From an uncultured Aquimarina sp. (GTDB lineage Bacteria; Bacteroidota; Bacteroidia; Flavobacteriales; Flavobacteriaceae), in NCBI GenBank assembly GCA_947498775.1, contig CANMLL010000010.1, positions 1 to 64,000 of the forward strand: 64,000 nt of DNA, read 5' to 3'. The stretch's first letter is position 1. The number at the start of each line of letters is the position of its first letter. Made by a program: the position numbers and the translations under genes. The notes beneath the pieces are model-generated. The model was not told the DNA's origin. It ran no database searches and saw only the letters and a program-made list of their open reading frames with translations. Positions 54,158 to 61,761 of this stretch are shown here, piece after piece.

Positions 54158-54913
54158 ATGAAAAAAATAGCAATCATACTAATAGTATTCTTAGCCATTG
54201 GGCAATTAAGGGCCCAGGATTATACACAATCTTTACAAGGAGTTAAAAAAGTGAAGATTAGTTCAGAATCAGGGGTAGAAATAAAAACTCACAATCAAAA
54301 TGAACTTAGGATTGTTGGAGACGGTCATGAAATACCTGAAAAAGCAAAAGGTTTAAAGGCAGTTTATGCAGGTGGAAGTGATAATACAGGTCTAGGCATG
54401 TATGTTCAAAAAGAAGGAGAAATCCTAGTTATTAAAAACTTAAAAGGCATGCATAGTGAATTGCTAGAAATTTATCTTCCAAAAACTATAAATATTGTTG
54501 TCGAAAGGAGTAACCTAGGCGATGTATCCATGAGTGGATTTACATCAGAAATTGAAATCTCTTCTAATGTCGGGAGCATTACATTAAAAGATGTTACAGG
54601 CCCAATTGTTGCCAGAACCGCTACGGGAGAAATTAATGTAATCTTCAGTAAAGTAAACCAGAACTCTCCTATTTCGATCATGTCGTCTACAGGAGCGGTA
54701 GATGTAAGTTTACCATCGGGCACACCAGCCAATTTAGAGTTAAAAACTTCAATGGGCGAAATCTACACAGATTTTGATATCAAGTTTCCGGTAGAAGATA
54801 ATAATATGAAATTGGTAGGAGGAAAAAGAGCTATAAAAACCGGATTAAATAACGGAGGGGTAGAGATAAGTTTAAGATCTTCTACAGGAAATATTTACCT
54901 AAGAAAACAATAA
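54158..54913 (+). CDS. Exported DUF4097 (putative adhesin) protein, first copy
   Basis: A 251-aa exported protein (signal to about 19). The mature part is a beta-helix-like DUF4097 fold (ISSESGVEIKT, SNVGSITLKDVTGPIVARTATGEINV, SSTGNIYLRKQ), with repeated strands GxIxxxxxTGxI. It lies 25 bases after the anti-sigma gene and is probably in the sigma regulon; function open. Confidence 0.85.
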   Translation: MKKIAIILIVFLAIGQLRAQDYTQSLQGVKKVKISSESGVEIKTHNQNELRIVGDGHEIPEKAKGLKAVYAGGSDNTGLGMYVQKEGEILVIKNLKGMHSELLEIYLPKTINIVVERSNLGDVSMSGFTSEIEISSNVGSITLKDVTGPIVARTATGEINVIFSKVNQNSPISIMSSTGAVDVSLPSGTPANLELKTSMGEIYTDFDIKFPVEDNNMKLVGGKRAIKTGLNNGGVEISLRSSTGNIYLRKQ

Positions 54914-54979
54914 AAAAGTCATCAATAATCAACATATCTCGATTCTTATAATTAGGATCGAGATCAAAAAACGAACAAT

Positions 54980-55693
54980 ATGAAAAATTTAATAATCCTA
55001 GTCGTATTTTGTCTTGTTTCAATACAAATACAAGCACAAAAAGTAATCGAAAAAGAGATCAATACTTCTGCAGACGAAGTAAAAGTAGAATTTAAATTTG
55101 CCGAAGATATTAGCATAAAAACTTGGGATAAAAACAGTGTTTACTTAAAGGCCGAGGTAAGTGTACGAAACGGAGAGTTTGACGACTATTTTAATTTAAA
55201 AATAGACAATTCTTCCTCGGTGCTAGATATAGCATCAGATTATGGAGATCTATTTGATATGTGGAAGAAAGAGCGGGGTTCGAACAAAGGAAACAATTGG
55301 GATCCATGTAACAATCTTAATATAGATGCTTTTTACACATTGTATGTTCCTAAAAATATGAGGTTACGAGTAAAAAGTATATCAGGAAGCGTGAAATCTG
55401 AAAACTATCAGGGAGAGCTCATCGTTGACATCATAAGTGGAAATATTGACATAAAAAATTATGCCGGGGATTTAAATCTTAAAACAATAAGTGGAGATAT
55501 TGATATTAATGTTGCTAAATCTCGCTTAAAAGCAGAAACCATTTCTGGGATGATTTATTCTGACAAGGACATGCAATTTGATCATGGTAAAAACCGAATG
55601 GTAGGTAGTAAAGTAACCGGTACCTTTGGTGATGTAAGAAGTGAATTATTGCTAAAAACCATAAGCGGTAGTATCTTTATCAGGAAACAGTAA
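54980..55693 (+). CDS. Exported DUF4097 (putative adhesin) protein, second copy
   Basis: A 237-aa exported protein (signal to about 20). Like the gene before it: repeats of the form ISGxxxxxxYxGxL (SISGSVKSENYQGELIVD, KTISGDIDINVAKSRLKAET, KTISGSIFIRKQ), so the pair arose by duplication; sequence identity is modest. It ends in the same IFIRKQ-like motif. Confidence 0.85.
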   Translation: MKNLIILVVFCLVSIQIQAQKVIEKEINTSADEVKVEFKFAEDISIKTWDKNSVYLKAEVSVRNGEFDDYFNLKIDNSSSVLDIASDYGDLFDMWKKERGSNKGNNWDPCNNLNIDAFYTLYVPKNMRLRVKSISGSVKSENYQGELIVDIISGNIDIKNYAGDLNLKTISGDIDINVAKSRLKAETISGMIYSDKDMQFDHGKNRMVGSKVTGTFGDVRSELLLKTISGSIFIRKQ

Positions 55694-55716
55694 AAAACTT
55701 CATTTTAAGTGTTATC

Positions 55717-55760
55717 AAGACCATACTTATCTTAGAGATCAAGATAAGTATGGTCTTTTT
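55717..55760 (+). terminator. Terminator of the sigma/anti-sigma/DUF4097 operon
   Basis: A long stem AAGACCATACTTATCTT against AAGATAAGTATGGTCTT with T run, 24 bases after the stop. Confidence 0.9.
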
Positions 55761-55783
55761 ATTTAGTGACTTCGGGATAAGTG

Positions 55784-55813
55784 TTTGTAAAACAAAATAA
55801 AACACTATTTTTG
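55784..55813 (+). promoter_or_regulatory. Putative promoter of lspA
   Basis: TTTG at 55784-55787, 18 bases, TATTTTTG at 55806-55813; both match the Bacteroidetes consensus. The start codon of lspA lies 38 bases downstream. Confidence 0.7.
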
Positions 55814-55850
55814 TCCGGCGCTTTTAATACCAAGGCAAACCTGTTTATTT

Positions 55851-56462
55851 ATGTCCTTAAAGAAATCTATTTTAGTTATAATTTTAGTTTTATTGATTGA
55901 TCAGATCACAAAGATTTATATTAAGACTCATTTCAGTCTTCATGAAGAGGTAAAAGTATTTGATTGGTTTCGTATTGTATTTGTTGAAAACAAAGGAATG
56001 GCCTGGGGTTTTGAGCTACCCGGTAATTATGGAAAACTTGTTCTTACCCTATTCAGATTAGTAGCTATTACAGGAATAGGGTATTGGCTATATGATTCTA
56101 TTCGCAAAAACAGTCCGGCTATACTTTCTTTTTGTATCGCTTTGATATTTGCTGGAGCCTTTGGAAACATTATAGATTCTTTATTTTATGGAGTGTTTTT
56201 TGGTGAGAGTACAAATATTTCTGTAGCAAGTTTCTTGCCAGAAGAAGGTGGATATGAAAGTGTATTTTATGGTAAAGTGGTGGATATGATTCAGTTTACT
56301 TTTTATGATGATACGTTGCCTGAATGGATTCCCTTTTTTGGAGGAGATCATTTTTCTTTCTTTGATCCAGTATTTAATATTGCAGATTCTGCGATTAGCG
56401 TAGGTGTATTTTTATTGATAATTTTTTACAAGAGGGCATTTCCAAAGCAACCAGAAGCATAA
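55851..56462 (+). CDS. lspA: Lipoprotein signal peptidase
   Basis: A 203-aa inner-membrane aspartyl peptidase (signal peptidase II) that cleaves lipoprotein precursors. The four helices, the DQITKIYI motif near 17, NKGMAWGF near 47, NIIDSLFYG (catalytic Asp near 106) and FNIADSAISVG (second Asp near 180) are present. It is longer than the ~165-residue norm because of an insertion (about 110-160) that is usual in Bacteroidetes. It matters here as the source of processing for the several lipoproteins of the window. Confidence 0.94.
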   Translation: MSLKKSILVIILVLLIDQITKIYIKTHFSLHEEVKVFDWFRIVFVENKGMAWGFELPGNYGKLVLTLFRLVAITGIGYWLYDSIRKNSPAILSFCIALIFAGAFGNIIDSLFYGVFFGESTNISVASFLPEEGGYESVFYGKVVDMIQFTFYDDTLPEWIPFFGGDHFSFFDPVFNIADSAISVGVFLLIIFYKRAFPKQPEA

Positions 56463-56471
56463 CGTACATTT

Positions 56472-56873
56472 TTATATTAAGATCCGTTCAAAATCATCAA
56501 TATTGATAGGTTTGGCGATATAGTCTGATACAACATCTATGGATTTTGCTCGTTCAATATCTCTTGAATCTATCGAAGAACTTACCACATAAAGGTCTAT
56601 TTTTTTACTAATTCTATTTTTGATCTTTGAAAATTCGCTCAAAAATTGCCATCCATCCATTATCGGCATATTGAGATCCAGAAAAATCACTTGAGGGACT
56701 TTGGGTTTTTCATTATTTTCTATAGATTCCTGAAAAAAATCCATCGCTTCTTTACCATTGTTGAATACGATAACCGTTTCAGACAATCGTCTTAATTCAA
56801 TAATCTTACTCACTAAATTTATGTAAATAGTATCATCGTCGATGATACAAACGCTTTCTATATTTTGGGACAT
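56472..56873 (-). CDS. Single-domain response regulator
   Basis: A 133-aa receiver domain only: IDDDTIY (acidic pair near 12), VIFLDLNMPIMDGWQF (phosphoacceptor Asp near 71), SSSID and YIAKPIN (Lys near 122). No output domain, so it may pass phosphate or bind a partner. It follows the FTHF ligase gene by 70 bases on the same strand. Confidence 0.9.
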   Translation of the reverse strand: MSQNIESVCIIDDDTIYINLVSKIIELRRLSETVIVFNNGKEAMDFFQESIENNEKPKVPQVIFLDLNMPIMDGWQFLSEFSKIKNRISKKIDLYVVSSSIDSRDIERAKSIDVVSDYIAKPINIDDFERILI

Positions 56874-56943
56874 TCTTAGGGGTAATATTCAATAATAATT
56901 CTCGAATATAGTATAAACTAACTTTGAATACAAGAAATGTTAA

Positions 56944-57513
56944 TTAATTCTTAAAATCATATGTTTCTTCTGGAGTAACACAAAGGTCAAGCCGTATATC
57001 TGATGGTTGAATTCCTATAATTTCTTCTTCGGCAGTAAAAAATGACAGTCCGATTTTTATAGTATCCGGATTACATTTTGCCAAAAACCTATCATAAAAG
57101 CCTTTACCATAACCAACACGATTTCCATTTTTATCATATGCCAAAAGGGGTATAAAAATTATTTCTAGTTTGTTTTCAGGGATCGGAATCCCATCAATTG
57201 GCTCAGGAATTCCCCATTCATTTATTTTCAAAGTGGTACTATCTGTAAGTAAAAAATGCTCTAAAGTGTTACTTTCGAAATTACTTTTTGACACTACCAC
57301 ATGCTTATCTTTACCCTGAAGGATATTCATTATAAACTCTGTATTAATCTCTTTTTGTTTTAGAATAGGTAAAAAAATATGGCAATACGTTTTATCCCAA
57401 ATAGGTAATTGTAAAAGCCGATTGGCAATCGCTAAACTCAAATTATCAACTTCTTCTTCACTTAATTGAGACCTAAGAGACTTATATTTAGTTCGTAACT
57501 CTTTCTTATTCAT
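56944..57513 (-). CDS. 5-formyltetrahydrofolate cyclo-ligase
   Basis: A 189-aa enzyme that turns 5-formyl-THF into 5,10-methenyl-THF with ATP. The N-terminal RTKYKSLRSQL helix, the FLPILKQKEINT segment, the EIIFIPLLAYDKNGNRVGYG and GYGKGFYDRFL (ATP/Mg motif near 138) are all present. It overlaps the aspartoacylase-like gene by eight bases, so the two are co-translated. Confidence 0.94.
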   Translation of the reverse strand: MNKKELRTKYKSLRSQLSEEEVDNLSLAIANRLLQLPIWDKTYCHIFLPILKQKEINTEFIMNILQGKDKHVVVSKSNFESNTLEHFLLTDSTTLKINEWGIPEPIDGIPIPENKLEIIFIPLLAYDKNGNRVGYGKGFYDRFLAKCNPDTIKIGLSFFTAEEEIIGIQPSDIRLDLCVTPEETYDFKN

Positions 57514-58486
57514 TCACCAATTCTTTAGTTATCCTAAATATTGCATCACCTTTGTATACAATTGGCGCTTCATTAACATTAATTACATATCCTTCGTTAC
57601 TGGCTTTAACCACATGTCTCATTTTACCATATGGATCGGTGATTGTTGCCAGAATCTCTCCTTTTTCTACATGTTTTCCTATAGGTATTTTGATATGTAA
57701 TAAGCCACTATATTTGGCTCGCATCCAAAAGCTTGTTTTTATAATCATGCTTTCAGAATGAGGGACAGGAACCTCAAAGTCTGAACCAAGCATATCGAGA
57801 TGATGAAGTATGCGCATAGTACCTTGTACACCTTCGATTGCGATTTCTTTACTGCTATTTTGAGATTTACCGCCTTCAAACAATAAGATATCTTTTCCGA
57901 TTTTGGCACAAGTGGCCCGATACGACCCCTCCAAATTTTTGGATAAAAGGATAAAAGGAGCGTTAAAAACCTTTGCCAATTCTACGAGTTTTTTGTTTTT
58001 AGGATCCACCCTGATATGCGGAGCATTAAATCTACTTGCTCCTCCGGTATGAAAATCCAAACAAAAGTCGGCTGCCGGTAAGATGTCATTAATAAATTGA
58101 TAGGCAAAACGACTGGCCAATGATCCGTTCTTATTTCCGGGGAAGACTCGATTAAGATCCCTCCCGTCTGGAAAAAATCGATCCATACTTAAAAAACCAA
58201 ATACATTAAGTACCGGGATGCAAATAATACTTCCTTTTGCGGGTTTATTGATTTTTTTGGCAATAATCTGTCGCACTACCTCAACACCATTAATCTCGTC
58301 TCCATGTATTCCGGCTGTAATTAAAATGGTTGGCCCGGCTTTTTTAGATCTTTCAATAATTATTGGTATTTCTACTTTTGTCGAAGTATATAATTTGGCA
58401 ATGTTAAAGTTTATCGTGGTATTGGTGCCCGGCAGCAGTTCTTGGCCTAGGATGCTTAGTAAGTTTTCTTGTGTTTTTTTTGTCAT
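57506..58486 (-). CDS. Succinylglutamate desuccinylase/aspartoacylase family protein
   Basis: A 326-aa zinc carboxypeptidase-like enzyme. AGIHGDEINGVEVV gives the zinc His and Glu (near 59 and 62), DFHTGG (near 140) the third zinc His. Members next to RimK in Flavobacteria and Vibrio are thought to take part in the amino-acid ligation cycle, but the true substrate is open. Starts four bases after the RimK stop. Confidence 0.88.
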   Translation of the reverse strand: MTKKTQENLLSILGQELLPGTNTTINFNIAKLYTSTKVEIPIIIERSKKAGPTILITAGIHGDEINGVEVVRQIIAKKINKPAKGSIICIPVLNVFGFLSMDRFFPDGRDLNRVFPGNKNGSLASRFAYQFINDILPAADFCLDFHTGGASRFNAPHIRVDPKNKKLVELAKVFNAPFILLSKNLEGSYRATCAKIGKDILLFEGGKSQNSSKEIAIEGVQGTMRILHHLDMLGSDFEVPVPHSESMIIKTSFWMRAKYSGLLHIKIPIGKHVEKGEILATITDPYGKMRHVVKASNEGYVINVNEAPIVYKGDAIFRITKELVNE

Positions 58487-58490
58487 AACA

Positions 58491-59363
58491 TCACAAACTT
58501 CTTTCTATATATTTGATAATAGACTTTGCAATATCTTTTCCTGTTGCATTTTCTATCCCCTCTAACCCAGGTGAAGAATTCACTTCAAGGATCAGCGGTC
58601 CTTTCTTACTTTGTAACATATCTACTCCGGCTACACCCATTTTTAATGCTTTTGCAGCCAGGATCGCGGCTTGCTCTTGATGTCTGGTTAATCGTATTAT
58701 TGAAGCTGTTCCTCCTCGGTGCAAATTAGATCTAAACTCACCCTTTTTGGCCTGTCTTTTCATAGCGCCAACTACTTCTCCATCAACCACAAGGGCTCTA
58801 ATATCTGCCCCTTTGGCTTCTTTTATGAATTCTTGTACAATTACTCTTGCCTGTAATCCATTAAAAGCCTCTAATACTGATTCTGCAGCGGTAGCCGTTT
58901 CGGCAAGGACGACTCCCAATCCTTGAGTACCTTCAAGAAGTTTAATAATTAAGGGGGCCCCGCCAACATGCGAAATTACTTCAGAAACATCTTTAGAATA
59001 GTTTGTAAACACCGTTTTTGGAAGTCCCAGACCAGCTTTTGATAAAATTTGCAGACTTCTAAGTTTATCTCTGGATTGTATTAGTGCTTGCGATTTTAAT
59101 GTAGTAAATACATTCATCATTTCGAATTGTCTTACCACAGCCGTTCCATAAAAGGTAGCAGAGGCACCGATTCTTGGAATCACAGCATCTACATGATCCA
59201 ATTTTCTTCCTCGATAGTAAATTTCAGGTTTTTGCCGCTCAATGATAATATCACAATTTAATGGATCGATTACCTGAACGTTGTGTTTGCGTTTTACTGC
59301 GGCTTGAACAAGTGCATTGGTAGAATACAAATTCGTGCTTCGCGACAAGATTTTGATATTCAT
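58491..59363 (-). CDS. rimK: RimK-type ATP-grasp L-glutamate ligase
   Basis: A 290-aa ATP-grasp enzyme. Its N-terminal preATP domain begins [15 protein letters not shown], the central domain (about 105-180) has [11 protein letters not shown], the [17 protein letters not shown] nucleotide-binding part, and the C-terminal part has the ATP-Mg loops ([24 protein letters not shown]). RimK adds glutamate residues to the C-terminus of ribosomal protein S6; here the exact acceptor is inferred. It overlaps rimB by one base. Confidence 0.92.
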   Translation of the reverse strand: MNIKILSRSTNLYSTNALVQAAVKRKHNVQVIDPLNCDIIIERQKPEIYYRGRKLDHVDAVIPRIGASATFYGTAVVRQFEMMNVFTTLKSQALIQSRDKLRSLQILSKAGLGLPKTVFTNYSKDVSEVISHVGGAPLIIKLLEGTQGLGVVLAETATAAESVLEAFNGLQARVIVQEFIKEAKGADIRALVVDGEVVGAMKRQAKKGEFRSNLHRGGTASIIRLTRHQEQAAILAAKALKMGVAGVDMLQSKKGPLILEVNSSPGLEGIENATGKDIAKSIIKYIERSL

Positions 59364-59791
59364 TATAACTTTTGATTGTAAGACTGATTTTCTAACTGAG
59401 GGTCAACCAAAAATTTTCCGCTTAAAAATTTACGCCCTATCAATACCGGAAAACGCATATCATCACGAGGCGATAATGTAAATGTAATAGGATAAACTTT
59501 ATTAAAAACCTCTATTTGTGTTCTTACGGCAAACCGCATCTCTACTTTTCCATTACTGCTTTTTACAGCCGACATATCATAATTCTTAAAAGTGAATTTT
59601 TTACCGTTATACTCAGGATGCGTAGCATCAAGAAAACTACATTGTAAAATTTGGTCTATTTCTCGAATATCCACACAATGTATAGAAGAGGTATACGCAC
59701 CTGTATCGATCTTGGCATCGATATCCGATAATTCTAAAAGTGGAAAATCCACTTTATCTGTGCGACCAATTATTTCTTTTTTTATTTCCAA
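59363..59791 (-). CDS. RimB-type retropepsin-like ATP-dependent zinc protease (DUF785)
   Basis: A 142-aa protein with the DUF785 form: [17 protein letters not shown] (aspartyl-protease-like DTG near 30) and [21 protein letters not shown]. In Pseudomonas, RimA, RimB and RimK work together to set the number of glutamates on S6. It is the first gene of the four-gene minus-strand operon RimB-RimK-aspartoacylase-FTHF ligase. The operon shows translational coupling at each joint. Confidence 0.88.
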   Translation of the reverse strand: MEIKKEIIGRTDKVDFPLLELSDIDAKIDTGAYTSSIHCVDIREIDQILQCSFLDATHPEYNGKKFTFKNYDMSAVKSSNGKVEMRFAVRTQIEVFNKVYPITFTLSPRDDMRFPVLIGRKFLSGKFLVDPQLENQSYNQKL

Positions 59792-59955
59792 AAAAATAAC
59801 ATTTATATTGGAACTACTAATGTAAGAAAAATCAAAATGTATTATATGATTAACGGCATTTTTAATATAAATTGATATTTTGATCAGGATTTAACAAAAT
59901 TTAAACCTTTGATATATTTACAAACGGGGTAAACTCTTAACTTTACGATTGGAAT

Positions 59956-61761
59956 ATGCAAGAAGCCTCATTAAATATACAACTTAAAACACTGCCCACA
60001 GGTCCAGGAGTTTATCAGTATTATGATAAAGATGATAAGTTATTGTACGTAGGTAAGGCAAAAAATCTTAAAAAAAGGGTAGCCTCTTATTTCAACAAAA
60101 ATCATGATAATAACAAAACCAAGATACTGGTAAAGAAAATTCATTCGATAAAACACATTGTTGTAGAAACCGAAACGGATGCATTATTACTTGAAAACAA
60201 TTTGATTAAAAAGCATCAACCTCGTTTTAATGTGATGCTTAAGGATGATAAGACCTATCCTTGGATATGTATAAAAAAAGAACGTTTTCCTCGGGTTTTT
60301 CCTACTCGAAATTTAATTAAAGATGGTTCTGAATATTATGGCCCTTATACAAATTTTAAAACCGTAAATACATTGTTGGACCTCATAAAAGGCTTATACC
60401 AACTTAGAACCTGCAATTATGATTTATCTCAGGAAAAAATAGACAATGGCAAGTACAAAGTTTGTCTCGAATATCACTTAGACAACTGCAAAGGCCCCTG
60501 CGAAGGTTTACAGGACGAAAACGAATACAATGAAAATCTAAATGCAATACGGCAAATCGTAAAGGGAAATTTCAAAGATTCTCTAAGTCGTTTTAGGAAT
60601 CAAATGGCAGATCATGCTCAGAAAATGGAATTTGAAGATGCACAAAGAATTAAAGAAAAAATTGAAGTACTTGAGAAATACCAGGCTAAATCTACAGTGG
60701 TTAATCCCAAAATAAGCAATGTAGATGTCTTCTCGATTCTATCAGATGAATCGTATGCCTATGTTAATTTTTTTCAGATTTCGTATGGTTCGATTATAAG
60801 ATCCCATACTACCGAAATTAAAAAGAAGTTAGAAGAATCAGATAAAGAACTTCTGGAACTGGCTATTGTTGAGCTTCGACAACGCTTTAGCTCTACATCA
60901 AAAGAAATATATGTTCCTTTTGATGTAGAAGTAGGTGAAGGACTAAAAATCACGGTCCCACAGCTTGGTGATAAAAAGAAAATCGTAGACTTGTCTCTAA
61001 GAAATGCAAAGTATTTAAGACAAGAGCGTTTTAAGCAAATCAAGATCATTGATCCTGATCGTCATTTAAAACGATTAATGGCACAAATGAAAAAAGACCT
61101 ACGATTGCCAGAAGAACCAAGACATATCGAATGTTTTGATAATTCAAATATACAAGGAACCAATCCCGTTGCTGCCTGCGTTGTTTTTAAAAATGGAAAA
61201 CCTAGTAAAAAGGAATATCGAAAATTTAATATCAAAACCGTTGAAGGTCCAAACGACTTTGCCTCGATGGAAGAAGTAGTATACCGAAGGTATAAAAGGT
61301 TGTTAGACGAAGAGCAACCCCTACCACAACTTGTTATTGTTGATGGTGGAAAAGGGCAATTGTCTTCTGGATTAAAGGCGCTAGATGCTCTAAATCTAAG
61401 AGGAAAAATAACCATTATTGGTATTGCAAAGAGACTAGAGGAAATTTATTATCCTGGAGATGCTATCCCCCTTTATTTGGATAAAAAATCAGAATCCCTA
61501 AAAGTTATACAACACCTACGCAACGAAGCGCATCGATTTGGTATTACTTTTCACAGACAAAAAAGAAGCAAATCGGCATTGGACACCGAACTAGATTCGA
61601 TCCCGGGAATAGGAGAAAAAACAGTTATAGAATTACTCAAGCATTTCAGATCTGTAAAAAGAATTAGTGATGCTACAATTGATGAACTGTCCCAGGTTGT
61701 AGGAAATTCGCGCGCAACCAAAGTATTTAATTACTATCTTTCTAAAAAGGATTCATTGTGA
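59956..61761 (+). CDS. uvrC: Excinuclease ABC subunit C
   Basis: A 601-aa nuclease of nucleotide-excision repair, cutting on both sides of a lesion with UvrB. The order: GIY-YIG domain (PGVYQYYDKDDKLLYVGKAK; about 15-95), UVR domain (about 205-235, FEDAQRIKEKIEVLEKYQ), RNaseH-like endonuclease (about 370-540; ECFDNSNIQGT), and the C-terminal helix-hairpin-helix pair (SIPGIGEKT near 549). All catalytic motifs are intact. Its stop overlaps the next gene's GTG start by four bases. Confidence 0.96.
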   Translation: MQEASLNIQLKTLPTGPGVYQYYDKDDKLLYVGKAKNLKKRVASYFNKNHDNNKTKILVKKIHSIKHIVVETETDALLLENNLIKKHQPRFNVMLKDDKTYPWICIKKERFPRVFPTRNLIKDGSEYYGPYTNFKTVNTLLDLIKGLYQLRTCNYDLSQEKIDNGKYKVCLEYHLDNCKGPCEGLQDENEYNENLNAIRQIVKGNFKDSLSRFRNQMADHAQKMEFEDAQRIKEKIEVLEKYQAKSTVVNPKISNVDVFSILSDESYAYVNFFQISYGSIIRSHTTEIKKKLEESDKELLELAIVELRQRFSSTSKEIYVPFDVEVGEGLKITVPQLGDKKKIVDLSLRNAKYLRQERFKQIKIIDPDRHLKRLMAQMKKDLRLPEEPRHIECFDNSNIQGTNPVAACVVFKNGKPSKKEYRKFNIKTVEGPNDFASMEEVVYRRYKRLLDEEQPLPQLVIVDGGKGQLSSGLKALDALNLRGKITIIGIAKRLEEIYYPGDAIPLYLDKKSESLKVIQHLRNEAHRFGITFHRQKRSKSALDTELDSIPGIGEKTVIELLKHFRSVKRISDATIDELSQVVGNSRATKVFNYYLSKKDSL

